This document shows, one piece after another, positions 50,578-59,518 of a stretch of 64,000 bases of DNA. Under the pieces are notes generated by a model. That model was not told the origin of the DNA. It worked only from the letters and a program-made list of their open reading frames with translations, and did not search any database. Made by a program: the position numbers and the translations under genes. How positions within the stretch are numbered: position 1 is the first letter of the stretch; each line of letters opens with the position of its first letter. The DNA is from Flavobacteriales bacterium (lineage in GTDB: Bacteria; Bacteroidota; Bacteroidia; Flavobacteriales_F; PHOS-HE28). The stretch lies in assembly GCA_019638115.1 (NCBI GenBank), contig JAHBUK010000002.1, positions 317,867 to 381,866 of the forward strand. Direction: 5' to 3'.

Positions 50578-51228
50578 TCACTCCTCGTCCTCCACGCGTG
50601 GTTTCGGCTTTTTTTCGCCGATGCGGTAAGCGAAGGTCAGCGCGTACACCACGTTCTGGATGCGCGTGAAACGCTCGAAAGGAGTGACGCTGGTCTGAGC
50701 CCGCACATCGAAGCCCCACTTTTCGCCTTCGATGCCCATGCCCACCAAGCCGCTGATCTGCATCCTGCGGCCATTCGGAGGAAGGGTGTACTTGCCATCA
50801 ATGAGCAAGTCACCATCCACCCATTGTTTGTAAGTGCCGTTAATGAAGTACCCCATGCTGGGACCGCCGAGCAGGAACAAACCATCCGAACGGTTGCGCT
50901 CCATATGCACTTTCAAGAGCACGGGTACTTCCAAGTAGTTGAAGGTGCTTTTGGCACGTGTGGCCATGGCCGGATTGCGGAACGAAAAGCCCTTCGTCAT
51001 CCACAGAACTTCGGGCATGACGCTGACCTGCTGGTGTATGGGCAGATCGAAGTGCCAACCCAGCAAGGGGGCGGGCATCAGGTTGCTGGTGTTCTGGAAA
51101 AGGCCGCCAACGCTTTGTGTGGCGAGGCCAAGACCGAAGCGTGGGCCGTGGTGGCTTTCCTGGGCCACAGAGCTACAGGCAAGTGCCGAAGCGATCAGGG
51201 CAACGAGTATGTTGAACGGTATACGCAT
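50578..51228 (-). CDS. PorT-family outer membrane beta-barrel protein
   Basis: A 216-residue exported protein: signal peptide (MRIPFNILVALIASALACSSVAQ), then eight or so amphipathic strands ('GPRFGLGLATQSV', 'YLEVPVLLKVH', 'GLFLLGGPSMGYFING', 'ISGLVGMGIEG', 'WGFDVRAQTSV') with the 'LEVPVLLK' motif of the PorT/OMP beta-barrel family. The C-terminus is acidic and not a barrel strand. Role is unknown; family members include type IX secretion components. Confidence 0.82.
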   Translation of the reverse strand: MRIPFNILVALIASALACSSVAQESHHGPRFGLGLATQSVGGLFQNTSNLMPAPLLGWHFDLPIHQQVSVMPEVLWMTKGFSFRNPAMATRAKSTFNYLEVPVLLKVHMERNRSDGLFLLGGPSMGYFINGTYKQWVDGDLLIDGKYTLPPNGRRMQISGLVGMGIEGEKWGFDVRAQTSVTPFERFTRIQNVVYALTFAYRIGEKKPKPRVEDEE

Positions 51229-51284
51229 GGGACAAATATCGCCCAGACGTACCGGAACGGCCGGGGCACAAGTATTGACCCAGT

Positions 51285-52835
51285 TCAGTACGTACTGTAG
51301 CGACTGGCACGGTGGAGGTCCTCATTGAAGGGCGCGATCTTCAGGCCCCTCGATAAGTAGTTCCTCGCTTTGTCACTGTCGCGCGCCCGCGCCCAGGAGC
51401 GCCATCCGGCGATGTAGGCCCTGGCAACGGCGTTCACGGGTAGGTCCTCCTCGCGCTCGTACAACGCTTCGAACTTCTTCAGGAACATCTCGGCCTTGCG
51501 CCGTTCATCGATGTTGAAGTGGTCCTCCGCTGCGATGAGGTAGACAATCTGATAGCAGTGCTGTATGCCCGGCGTTCCCTTGAGTTCCGGATGCATCGCT
51601 ACCAGTTCGTCCAAATGTGCCACATAGCTGGACCGGTCCGGCAACCGATCTAGGCGGTGCACAAGAGCTTCGGTCACAAGTGCTGATACTTGCACATGGT
51701 CTGGCTCTATCGAATAGGCGATCAGCAAGTGCTCCACAGCCGGGTCCCATTGGCGCTTCAGGGCATGGTAACGGCCCATTTCAACATGGTGCTGGAACCG
51801 GATCTTTCGACGGGCCTCCTCGCTGCGCGGCAATTCCAGGAAGGCGTCCAGAATCGAGTTCACGAATGCTGTATCACCGCGATGTATCAAGTGCTTATCG
51901 AGCAGCCTTGCATGGTCGGTGGGGATATGGCGGTCCATGGTGGGAGGCTCGATGAAGGCGTACGTATCCAAGAGGAATCGAACGTCCTCGAACGTTTCGT
52001 AGCTGAGTTGTTCGACTTGCCTGAGCAAGGCCAATTGCAGCAGCTCCTTGGTATGCGGGGAGGCATGCAGCATGTAGGCCTTGGCGAGTTGGTCGATGCC
52101 TTTCTGTAAGTCGTGATCGGCGGCGAATACCCCAGCATTGTGGTAGTGTGTACCCACCGTGGCACGTAGGTCGATCACCGTGTCGTTGGTCACCAATGTG
52201 GCCAGTGCTCCGTCCAGTCCGAGGGAATCGATCTGGCCATGTGAGATGCGTTTCGCACGCAGGATCTCCTGCACATACTTTTTCCGTGCGCGCTGGCTTA
52301 CGACGAATACTCCACGCACGGGGTCCGTTGTCTCGATCACCGCCGGATCGCCCTGCACCATAGTGGCCAGGTACATGTGGTCTGGCGTGAGGTGTATGCC
52401 ATAAGGGATGTCGAGGTCGTTCAGGATAAGGGCGAATAGAGCGGAGGCGGTCACGCAGTTGAAGTCGCCCTTCGTGAACAGGTCTCCGAAGAGGGCTTGG
52501 GCATCGTAGCGCACAAGGAAGGTGGACTGTACCTCGTTGAAGATCTGCCGCAGGTGTTTCTCGGAAAGGGCAGCACCTTTCCTTTCCTTGTGCCCATGAA
52601 TGAACAAGGCCAACCTTCGCCTTGCATCGTCCACAGGGATCCCCTTGCGATCGAGGTCGGTCAGCAGCAGGACCGTAAGCACATCATCCGCCGTCGGCTC
52701 TTCCAACAGCTTATTGAAGCTCTTCTCCTCCCGCTCATCGGAAAAGTGGATGAAGGGTAGGACACGGGAAGGTGCTTGGGCAAGTCCGGTCTGTAGGCAG
52801 ACGATCAGAAGTAGCAGGACCGACCAACGGATCAT
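51285..52835 (-). CDS. Exported transglutaminase-like/TPR-like protein
   Basis: A 516-residue exported protein of unrecognised family. After the signal peptide (ends LAQA), about residues 120-180 look like a transglutaminase fold: 'GDFNCVTASALFALILNDL' (Cys), 'LTPDHMYLATM' (His) and 'VIETTDPV' (acid). The C-terminal 300 residues are helical and repeat-like. It might be a peptidase or cross-linking enzyme with a scaffold tail. The 31 bp to the ribH gene end hold nothing. Confidence 0.7.
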   Translation of the reverse strand: MIRWSVLLLLIVCLQTGLAQAPSRVLPFIHFSDEREEKSFNKLLEEPTADDVLTVLLLTDLDRKGIPVDDARRRLALFIHGHKERKGAALSEKHLRQIFNEVQSTFLVRYDAQALFGDLFTKGDFNCVTASALFALILNDLDIPYGIHLTPDHMYLATMVQGDPAVIETTDPVRGVFVVSQRARKKYVQEILRAKRISHGQIDSLGLDGALATLVTNDTVIDLRATVGTHYHNAGVFAADHDLQKGIDQLAKAYMLHASPHTKELLQLALLRQVEQLSYETFEDVRFLLDTYAFIEPPTMDRHIPTDHARLLDKHLIHRGDTAFVNSILDAFLELPRSEEARRKIRFQHHVEMGRYHALKRQWDPAVEHLLIAYSIEPDHVQVSALVTEALVHRLDRLPDRSSYVAHLDELVAMHPELKGTPGIQHCYQIVYLIAAEDHFNIDERRKAEMFLKKFEALYEREEDLPVNAVARAYIAGWRSWARARDSDKARNYLSRGLKIAPFNEDLHRASRYSTY

Positions 52836-52866
52836 GACGTGAAAGATAGGCGGGAGAAGGATCCCT

Positions 52867-53355
52867 TCAGCGCCCGGCCTTCAACTCCGCCATCTGCAAT
52901 GCGGCCACGGCGCACTCCACGCCTTTGTTGCCATGCCGGCCACCGCTGCGGTCGCGGGCCTGCTGCATATCGTTGTCGGTAAGCACACCGAAGATCACGG
53001 GCACGCTGAACTTCAAGCCCACGTCCATAATCCCTTGGGTGGTGCCTTGGCACACGAAATCGAAGTGTGGTGTTTCGCCCCGCACGATGCTGCCGAGGCA
53101 GATCACGCCGTGCAAGTCCCCACGCTCCAACAGGAACTGCGCACCGGCCGCCAACTCGAAGCTGCCCGGCACCCAGGTCTCCACGATGTCGGCTTCGGCC
53201 ACACCGTGCTTCAACAGCGTTTCGCGGGCACCGCTGCGCAGGGCGTCGGTGATCTCGCGGTTCCAAGCGCTCACCACCAACGCAAAGCGCCGACCGGCAC
53301 CGGAAGGCACCGCATCCGGATCGTAAGTGGAAAGGTGGTGTGTGCTGGTGGCCAT
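52867..53355 (-). CDS. ribH: 6,7-dimethyl-8-ribityllumazine synthase
   Basis: Lumazine synthase, the next-to-last step of riboflavin synthesis. The 162-residue protein has 'FALVVSAWNREIT' near residue 24, 'VPGSFELAAGAQFLL', 'GSIVRGETPHFDFV' (catalytic His) and 'PVIFGVLTDNDMQQA', all conserved. No other rib gene is nearby. It follows the TPR gene at 53395 in the same direction with 39 bp between. Confidence 0.97.
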   Translation of the reverse strand: MATSTHHLSTYDPDAVPSGAGRRFALVVSAWNREITDALRSGARETLLKHGVAEADIVETWVPGSFELAAGAQFLLERGDLHGVICLGSIVRGETPHFDFVCQGTTQGIMDVGLKFSVPVIFGVLTDNDMQQARDRSGGRHGNKGVECAVAALQMAELKAGR

Positions 53356-53394
53356 GGTACAGCCCGCAGGCTCACGCGCGGAAAAGGGAGAGGC

Positions 53395-54090
53395 TTACTT
53401 ACCGCTCATGCCCTCGGCGAGACCGGCGTATTTGCGCGCGGTGCTCACTTCGTTGCTGGTGGGGAAGTCCTTCACGATGCGGTTGAAGGCCTTGGCGGCA
53501 GCTTTCCAGTCCTTGGCTTGGTGGTGCAGAATGCCGGCCTTCATCAGGTACATGGGCGTGGTGAAGTCGTTACGCACCAGGTCCGCGGCTTTCTCGAACT
53601 GGCGTGCGGCTTCCTTGGTGTTGCCCAATTCCACGTAAGCATCGCCGATACCGCCCACGGCCATGGCGCGCAGCACATCGTCCTGCACATCGGCCTTCTT
53701 GTAGTTGGCAACGGCGTCCTCGTACTCACCGCGCAGCATGTGGATGGCACCGAGGTAGTAATGGGCCAGTTTGCCGGAGGGCGTGCTGCCGTACTGGCTG
53801 GCCACTTCCGCAAAGCCGGGGAACATGTTGTTGCCATTGATGGCCAGGTCCAGGGAATCCATCTCGAACCAGTACTCGGCTTTCCAGATCTGCTCGGCAG
53901 CGGCTGCCGCGCGGGGCTCGGCGATCAGCTTCTTGTAGCCCAGGAAACCGCCCACCAACACCACCAGCGCGCCGGCCGCGATGAAGATGTTCGTGCGGTT
54001 CTTCTCCACGAAGAGCTCGGTGCGGGAGTACACTTCACCGAGGTCCACGTCTTGATCGGCACCCGGGTTATTGACGGTCTTCTTGCTCAT
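53395..54090 (-). CDS. YfgM-like tetratricopeptide membrane protein
   Basis: A 231-residue protein with one membrane helix at about 37-56 ('NIFIAAGALVVLVGGFLGYKK') and a periplasmic TPR domain ('LAHYYLGAIHMLRGEYEDAVANY', 'AYVELGNTKEAARQFEKAADL'). This is the YfgM/periplasmic-TPR layout, often a chaperone companion of the Sec translocon. A TATTTTTG -7 element at 54157-54164 lies upstream on its strand. Confidence 0.88.
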   Translation of the reverse strand: MSKKTVNNPGADQDVDLGEVYSRTELFVEKNRTNIFIAAGALVVLVGGFLGYKKLIAEPRAAAAAEQIWKAEYWFEMDSLDLAINGNNMFPGFAEVASQYGSTPSGKLAHYYLGAIHMLRGEYEDAVANYKKADVQDDVLRAMAVGGIGDAYVELGNTKEAARQFEKAADLVRNDFTTPMYLMKAGILHHQAKDWKAAAKAFNRIVKDFPTSNEVSTARKYAGLAEGMSGK

Positions 54091-54156
54091 GGTTTATGGG
54101 CCTTCCGGCAGGAGCCGGGTTACAGCGGTTGTGCCTGCCTTGGCGACAAGCGGCCG

Positions 54157-54164
54157 CAAAAATA
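54157..54164 (-). promoter_or_regulatory. -7 element of the YfgM-like gene
   Basis: Minus-strand TATTTTTG, exact TAnnTTTG, 66 nt before the ATG at 54090. Confidence 0.5.
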
Positions 54165-54251
54165 GACCTTTTGGCGACTTGGCAACGGGCCGGTAGCGTG
54201 CTCTGCACCAAGGCCTTGCAAGGAGGCTTCCGGCATGGCCCGGAGCACGGT

Positions 54252-54259
54252 TAACTTCG
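54252..54259 (+). promoter_or_regulatory. recF -7 element
   Basis: TAACTTCG, ending 8 nt before the recF ATG at 54268. Its position inside the longer frame argues for the 54268 start. Confidence 0.45.
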
Positions 54260-54267
54260 CCCCGCAA

Positions 54268-55401
54268 ATGGCCTTCCACCTCGCCCGCCTCAAGCTGCTG
54301 AACTTCCGCAACCACCGCGATGCCGAGTTGGATCTGGGGGCGGAGGTGAACTGTTTCACGGGGCCCAACGGCACGGGCAAGACCAACCTGCTGGATGCCG
54401 TGCATTACCTGAGCCTAGGCAAGAGCTACTTCGAGGCCACCGACATGCACACCACCCTGCATGGCGAGGACATGTTCATGGTGCAGGGGGCCATGCACAG
54501 CGAAGCCGGCGAGGATACCGTGCTGGTGAGCCTGCGCCGTGGCCAGCGCAAGGTGATCAGCCGCAACCGCAAGGAGTATGAGCGCATGGCCGACCACGTG
54601 GGCCGCTATCCGGTGGTGATGATCACGCCCTACGATGGCCAGCTGGTGCTGGAAGGCAGCGAGGTGCGCCGCCGCTTCCTGGACGGCCTCATCGCACAGT
54701 TCGATAAGAGCTACTTGGATGCGCTGATCCGCTACAACCGGGCGCTGGCGCAACGCAACCTGCTGCTGAAACGCTTTGCCGAGCTAGGCCGCGGCAGCCT
54801 GCAGGACCTGGAACCCTGGGACGAGCAACTGGTGCTGCACGCCACGACGGTACATGGCGTGCGCAGCGCCTTCATGGAGGAACTGGTGCCCATGCTGGAC
54901 AAGCACTACCGGGGGATAAGCGCCGGGCCTGAGACCGTGGCCCTGTCCTACCGCAGCGCACTGAATGCTTCAGGCATGCGCGAATTGTTGCACGAAGCTT
55001 GGCCGCGAGACCGGGCTGCACAGCACACCACCGTGGGCGTCCACAAGGATGACCTGGAGTTCACCATCACCGGTCAGGCCCTGCGCCGTTTCGGTTCGCA
55101 AGGCCAGCAGAAGACCTACCTGATCGCGCTGAAGCTCGCACAGTTCGACCTCACGCGGGAGCGTTCCGGTGTGCGGCCCATCCTGCTGCTGGACGACATC
55201 TTCGACAAGATCGACCCCCAGCGCATGCGCCACCTGTTGAAATTGCTGAAGGACCACCGTTTCGGGCAGGTGCTCATCACCGACACCGATGCTGCCCGCC
55301 TGCACCAAGCGCTGGATGGACTGGACCTCGATGTGCGCTTCTTCCACCTGGACCACGGCCACGCACTGCGCCATGAAAAAGCAGAACGAGCAAACGCTTA
55401 A
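54268..55401 (+). CDS. recF: DNA replication and repair protein RecF
   Basis: Start at 54268 gives MAFHLARLKLLNFRNHRDAEL, the RecF N-terminus. The 377-residue SMC-like ATPase has Walker A 'GPNGTGKTNLLDAV' near residue 31, 'FGSQGQQKTYLIALKLA' (signature) and Walker B 'ILLLDDIFDKID'. It loads RecA onto gapped DNA. It is not beside dnaN or gyrB; instead it overlaps the DUF721 gene by 29 bp. Confidence 0.96.
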   Translation: MAFHLARLKLLNFRNHRDAELDLGAEVNCFTGPNGTGKTNLLDAVHYLSLGKSYFEATDMHTTLHGEDMFMVQGAMHSEAGEDTVLVSLRRGQRKVISRNRKEYERMADHVGRYPVVMITPYDGQLVLEGSEVRRRFLDGLIAQFDKSYLDALIRYNRALAQRNLLLKRFAELGRGSLQDLEPWDEQLVLHATTVHGVRSAFMEELVPMLDKHYRGISAGPETVALSYRSALNASGMRELLHEAWPRDRAAQHTTVGVHKDDLEFTITGQALRRFGSQGQQKTYLIALKLAQFDLTRERSGVRPILLLDDIFDKIDPQRMRHLLKLLKDHRFGQVLITDTDAARLHQALDGLDLDVRFFHLDHGHALRHEKAERANA

Positions 55402-55663
55402 GCAGGCCTTCGCCCACCTGATCGACGCCTATGGCATGCGCGAGAAGATGGACGAACTGGACATTGCCACCGAATGGGACAAGGTGGTGGGGCCCATGGT
55501 GGCGCGCCATACCAAGCGCCTCCGCCTGCGCAAGGGCCGCTTGGCCGTGCAAGTGGATTCCGCCCCCCTGCGCCAGGAGCTGAGCTACATGCGCGAGGCC
55601 CTGAAGGAGATCTTGAACCGCAACGCCGGGCGCGAAGTGGTGCAGGAGATCGTGCTGGAGTGA
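55373..55663 (+). CDS. DUF721 domain-containing protein
   Basis: Start at 55373 (MKKQNEQTLKQAFAHLI) inside the recF end. The 96-residue protein has the DUF721 pattern 'WDKVVGPMVARHTKRLRLRKGRLAVQVDSAPLRQELSYMREAL', a KH-like domain. DUF721 (DciA-like) proteins are often next to recF and may act as helicase-loading factors; DciA replaces DnaC in many bacteria. That role is plausible but not shown. Confidence 0.9.
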   Translation: MKKQNEQTLKQAFAHLIDAYGMREKMDELDIATEWDKVVGPMVARHTKRLRLRKGRLAVQVDSAPLRQELSYMREALKEILNRNAGREVVQEIVLE

Positions 55664-55778
55664 GGTATGGTGATGGAAGGGGCGTGATGGCCGGATCTCC
55701 TGTTGCGGAACGATCAGATAGCTGGCCCTTTAACGGATAGCCGTGAGCGCCTTGTAAAGAAGTCGGTGCAAGAAAAAC

Positions 55779-55814
55779 AAAGCCCGGTCGCGCCGAATAG
55801 GCGGACCGGGCTTT
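55779..55814. terminator. Bidirectional terminator between DUF721 and ndk
   Basis: AAAGCCCGGTC and GACCGGGCTTT, perfect 11-bp stem with a 14-nt loop and A/T runs at both ends. It serves the convergent DUF721 and ndk genes. Confidence 0.85.
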
Positions 55815-55837
55815 GAGCTTGGTGTGTACGGCGAAGC

Positions 55838-56257
55838 TTAGAAACGCTCGCGGCCGCTGAAGAAGAAGTTGCTCTCGATCTCCGCGTTGTCGTTGCTGTC
55901 GCTGCCGTGAACGGCGTTCTTGGCCTTGCTTTCGGCGAAGCGCTTGCGGATGGTGCCCTCATCGGCTTGGCTGGGATCGGTGGCGCCGATCAGCTTGCGG
56001 AAGTCCTCCACGGCATTGTCCTTCTCCAGGATGGCGGCGTAGATGGGGCCGCTGGCCATGTAATCCACCAGTTCGCCATAGAAGGGGCGCTCCTTGTGTA
56101 CTTCGTAGAAGATGCCGGCCTCCTGGCGGGAAAGGCGGGTGAGTTTGATGGCCACCACGCGGAAGCCGTTGTCGATGATCATGTCGATGATCTTGCCTGC
56201 GTGCCCGGCGGCCACTGCCTCGGGCTTGATCATCGTGAAGGTCCTATTGGTTGCCAT
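55838..56257 (-). CDS. ndk: Nucleoside diphosphate kinase
   Basis: Start at 56257 gives [15 protein letters not shown]. The 139-residue protein has all NDK landmarks: 'TMIKPEAV' (Lys), '[12 protein letters not shown]', '[17 protein letters not shown]' and the catalytic His in 'NAVHGSDS' (NIIHGSDS variant). It balances NTP pools. A TACTTTTG -7 element at 56284-56291 lies 26 nt upstream. Confidence 0.97.
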   Translation of the reverse strand: MATNRTFTMIKPEAVAAGHAGKIIDMIIDNGFRVVAIKLTRLSRQEAGIFYEVHKERPFYGELVDYMASGPIYAAILEKDNAVEDFRKLIGATDPSQADEGTIRKRFAESKAKNAVHGSDSNDNAEIESNFFFSGRERF

Positions 56258-56283
56258 GTTTCTGGGTTGTTGAAAAAGCCGCG

Positions 56284-56291
56284 CAAAAGTA
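56284..56291 (-). promoter_or_regulatory. ndk -7 element
   Basis: Minus-strand TACTTTTG, exact TAnnTTTG, 26 nt before the ndk ATG. Confidence 0.55.
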
Positions 56292-56408
56292 ATCGAGCAG
56301 CCCCTTCGGACAGCACGCGCGGGTATCATTCCTTCGTGCTCGTTCCGCCGACCATGCCTGCCGCTGTTGGCAGCTGGGGCTCCACGTCACGTTCACTTTC
56401 CCCGTACC

Positions 56409-57311
56409 ATGAGATACCGCGCCCCCCTCATACCCTTGCTCGCCACCCTTATGCTGGGCTGTGGCGGTGGTGAAACCGCCAACGAGGCCAAGCCTTCCTT
56501 GGTGATCGGTGAGGACGCCGTGGGCATGGACGCCAACAGCATTTACCAGATGCCCACGCCGAACGAACTGTTCAGCCTGGTGCGCGACATGGTGGGCGAG
56601 GGCAACAAGCGCATGTTGAATCCCGCCAGCAATGCCACGGGTTATGCCAGCCTGCGGAGCCGGGCCGTCAACTTCGGTGTCTACGCCACCGACCTGGTGT
56701 TCGTGAGCTATTTCAAGATGAAGGTGGAAGTGGCGCGCTACTACCTCACCAGCAAGAAAATGGCCGATGCCCTGGGGCTCACCAACACCTTCACCGATGC
56801 CGACTTCGTGCGTCTGGAAGCCAACCTCACACGTGGTGATTCCTTGGAGATCATCAGCAACGCCGCGTACATGCGCGCCTACGAGAAGTTGCAGGAGGAG
56901 GAGATGGGCCCCGTATTGAGCATGGTGCTGGCCGGTGGTTGGGTGGAAAGCATGCACTTGGTGATCCGCCAGATCGAGAACTTCGGTTCCAGCGAGGCCA
57001 TGATGCAGCGCGTGGCCGAGCAGAAGGTGACCCTGGAGCACCTCATCAGCATGATGGAGATGCATGCCACCGACAAGGATGTGGCCATCCTGCGTGATCG
57101 CTTGATCGCAGTGCGCGACGTTTACGACCGGGCCACCGTGCAGCGCGCAGCGCCACAAAGCCGTTCCACCAGCGGCCGCATGATGCTCGGTGACGATGTG
57201 CGCATCGAACTCACCCCCGAACTCTACCTCGAACTGGTGCAAGTAGTGGATGCACTGCGCGCCGACATGATCCTGCCGGAGAACACCCCCAACGCTTCCA
57301 ACCCATCATGA
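56409..57311 (+). CDS. Predicted lipoprotein of unknown function
   Basis: Start at 56409 gives MRYRAPLIPLLATLMLGCGGG, a lipoprotein signal with Cys18. The rest (300 residues) is helical ('ELFSLVRDMVGEGNKRM', 'YLTSKKMADALGL', 'VIRQIENFGSSEAMMQRVAEQK') with no motif I can name. It overlaps the next exported gene by four bases (ATGA), so the two form an operon. Similar unannotated lipoproteins are found next to exported proteins in Flavobacteriales. Confidence 0.8.
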   Translation: MRYRAPLIPLLATLMLGCGGGETANEAKPSLVIGEDAVGMDANSIYQMPTPNELFSLVRDMVGEGNKRMLNPASNATGYASLRSRAVNFGVYATDLVFVSYFKMKVEVARYYLTSKKMADALGLTNTFTDADFVRLEANLTRGDSLEIISNAAYMRAYEKLQEEEMGPVLSMVLAGGWVESMHLVIRQIENFGSSEAMMQRVAEQKVTLEHLISMMEMHATDKDVAILRDRLIAVRDVYDRATVQRAAPQSRSTSGRMMLGDDVRIELTPELYLELVQVVDALRADMILPENTPNASNPS

Positions 57312-57916
57312 GCCGAACCACCTTCCATTTCGTGGCCCCCTTGGTGGCCCTGCTCGCTGTGGGCAGCCTCAGCGCCCAAACCTGTGTGGACTACCACAAG
57401 TTCAATTGCCAGCGTTCCGGCGACAAGCGCTTCTCGATCAATGGCCAAAGCAAGAGCGCCGCAGTTCAAGTTGGCCAGGCCACGGAGCTGAACATCATCG
57501 TCTATCGCGGCCAGGATTACCGCATCTCGCTCTGTTCGGATTCCAAGATCCTGGGTGAGAACATCGGTCTGCGATTGGTGGAAAAGGTGCGCGAGCCACG
57601 TGACGTGGAGGAGACCGTTACCACTGTGGAAGCCGTGTTGGACAGCGAAGGAAACCCCACCGGCGCCACCAAGGAAGTACGCAGCAAGCGCACCAAACGA
57701 GTGTATGAAGAGGTGACCAAAGTGATCTGGGACAACACCGAGCACGAGATGGCCTTGGAGGTGGAATTCTCCTGCACCGCCACCAAGCGCATTGCCATTG
57801 AAGTGATCGCTCCCGGTGCTGACGCCTCCAAACAGAAGCGCAGCGATCGCCAGTACGACATCGGCTGTGCCGGTATCCTCATTGAGCACATGCCAACGCC
57901 GGGCTTGGGTTTCTGA
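57308..57916 (+). CDS. Exported protein of unknown function
   Basis: A 202-residue protein with a signal peptide ending 'SLSAQ'. It starts with 'TCVDYHKFNCQRSGDKRFSINGQSKS' and has four or more cysteines, a mid-region 'ATELNIIVYRGQDYRISLCSD', a charged linker and a C-terminal 'YDIGCAGILIEHMP'. No family recognised. Pairs with the upstream lipoprotein by overlapping ATGA. Confidence 0.8.
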   Translation: MSRTTFHFVAPLVALLAVGSLSAQTCVDYHKFNCQRSGDKRFSINGQSKSAAVQVGQATELNIIVYRGQDYRISLCSDSKILGENIGLRLVEKVREPRDVEETVTTVEAVLDSEGNPTGATKEVRSKRTKRVYEEVTKVIWDNTEHEMALEVEFSCTATKRIAIEVIAPGADASKQKRSDRQYDIGCAGILIEHMPTPGLGF

Positions 57917-57935
57917 AGCCTTCAGCACGCCGGGT

Positions 57936-57943
57936 TAACTTTG
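57936..57943 (+). promoter_or_regulatory. nrnA -7 element
   Basis: TAACTTTG, exact consensus, seven bases before the nrnA ATG at 57951. Confidence 0.5.
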
Positions 57944-57950
57944 CACCCGC

Positions 57951-58997
57951 ATGCTGAACACGGATACTGAAGTGCGGAACACCCGATATGCGGCCGACGA
58001 CCTGCGCCGTTTGCGTGGGCTTTTGGATGCTGCGGGCGAGATCGCGATAGTGGCGCATTACAACCCGGATGGCGACGCCATTGGATCGAGCTTGGGCTTG
58101 GCCCATGTGCTGCGTTCGGCAGGTTACCAAGTGAAGGTCGTACTGCCCAACGTGGCAGCCGGTAACCTGCATTGGATGCCCGGGCATGCGGATATCCTCT
58201 ACTTGGACCAACGCCCTGATGAAGCCCTGAGGACCGTGCGTGAATGCGGTCTGCTCTTCTGCCTGGACTTCAATCGGACGGACCGGGTGGGCAAATTGGA
58301 GGATGCCCTGAAGGCCGCGGCCGTGAAGGTGTTGATCGACCATCACCAGGAGCCTGAAGCCTTTGCTGCGGTGAGCTTCTCCGATACCAGTGCCTGCGCC
58401 ACCTGCCAAATGGTGTTCGATATCGTGAGTGATCTGGGGCTTGATGCGCACATCACCCGCGATGCGGCCGTCTGCCTCTACACCGGTCTGGTCACAGACA
58501 CGGGGTCCTTCCGTTTTCCGGCCACCACGCCGCACACCATGCGGGTGGCTGCGCAACTCATGGAGCGCGGTGTGCAGGTCGCTTCGGTGCACAATGCGAT
58601 CATGGACGACAACACCATCGATCGCCTGAAACTGCTCGGCTTCACGTTGAACGAGCGCATGACGGTGTACCCCGAATTGGCCACCACCGTGATCGTGCTA
58701 TCACGTACCGACCTGGAACAGTTCAACTTCCGGCCGGGCGACACCGAAGGTTTCGTGAACTATGGGCTTTCCATCCGCGGCATACGCATGTGCGCCTTCT
58801 TCGTGGAACGGCCTGACATGGTGAAGGTGAGCCTGCGCAGCAAAGGCACCCTGCCCGTGGACCGCTTGGTGAAGGCACACTTCAACGGTGGGGGGCACCA
58901 CAATGCCGCAGGCGGACAGACCCCCGAGCCCTTGGCCACGGCCGTGGATCGGTTCATGGCTTTGCTCCCGTCCTTCATGGAACAGCATCCCGCATGA
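57951..58997 (+). CDS. nrnA: DHH-family bifunctional oligoribonuclease/PAP phosphatase (NrnA-like)
   Basis: A 348-residue DHH/DHHA1 protein. The DHH domain has 'VAHYNPDGDAIGSSLGLA' (D.D motif), 'LCLDFNRTDR'-like 'FCLDFNRTD', 'LIDHHQEPE' (DHH) and the DHHA1 domain 'SLRSKG..PVDRLVKAHFNGGGHHNAAGG'. It degrades nano-RNA and 3'-phosphoadenosine phosphate. In this window it is the first of three genes with gldI-like and FKBP genes, the usual Flavobacteria order. Confidence 0.94.
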   Translation: MLNTDTEVRNTRYAADDLRRLRGLLDAAGEIAIVAHYNPDGDAIGSSLGLAHVLRSAGYQVKVVLPNVAAGNLHWMPGHADILYLDQRPDEALRTVRECGLLFCLDFNRTDRVGKLEDALKAAAVKVLIDHHQEPEAFAAVSFSDTSACATCQMVFDIVSDLGLDAHITRDAAVCLYTGLVTDTGSFRFPATTPHTMRVAAQLMERGVQVASVHNAIMDDNTIDRLKLLGFTLNERMTVYPELATTVIVLSRTDLEQFNFRPGDTEGFVNYGLSIRGIRMCAFFVERPDMVKVSLRSKGTLPVDRLVKAHFNGGGHHNAAGGQTPEPLATAVDRFMALLPSFMEQHPA

Positions 58998-59518
58998 AGA
59001 CCATCGTTGCCCTGCTATTCGTATTCGCCCTGGGCTGTGGTGGCGATGGTCGCGTGCCCACCGCCCAGCGCCAAATGCCTTCAAGCGAAGACTTGATCCG
59101 CGATAACCGCGACATGGTGCGTTTGGAAGACAACGACATAACCCTTTACGTGCAACGCCATGAACTGCCCGTGCAAAAAACCGGCAGGGGAGTGCGTTAC
59201 CACCTGTTCCGCGATAATGCCGGTGAAACGGTGAAGCCCGGACAATGGGCCAAGATCAATTACCGTGTGGAGTTGCTGAACGGTGACACGGCATATTTCT
59301 CCCAAAACGGCCAGCCCGAATCATTCCTGGTGGAGATGGACGATGTGGAAAGCGGCCTTCACGAAGGCATCCAGTATCTCTCCCCCGGCGATAGCGCCAT
59401 CCTGATCATCCCTTCATACCGCGCGCACGGGCTGGTCGGCGACATGGACCGCATACCGCGTCGCAGTACGGTAGTGTACCACGTGGGGCTGGTGAAGGTG
59501 AGCGGTGATAAGCGATGA
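58994..59518 (+). CDS. gldI: FKBP-type peptidyl-prolyl isomerase, GldI-like lipoprotein
   Basis: A 174-residue lipoprotein (lipobox 'FALGCGG') with one FKBP domain: 'GVRYHLFRDNAGETVKPGQWAKINYRVELLNGD', 'YFSQNGQPESFLV' and 'GLHEGIQYLSPGDSAILIIPSYRAHG'. Its place between nrnA and a second FKBP gene matches gldI of Flavobacteria, where GldI helps fold gliding and secretion proteins. Overlaps nrnA and the next gene by four bases each. Confidence 0.87.
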   Translation: MKTIVALLFVFALGCGGDGRVPTAQRQMPSSEDLIRDNRDMVRLEDNDITLYVQRHELPVQKTGRGVRYHLFRDNAGETVKPGQWAKINYRVELLNGDTAYFSQNGQPESFLVEMDDVESGLHEGIQYLSPGDSAILIIPSYRAHGLVGDMDRIPRRSTVVYHVGLVKVSGDKR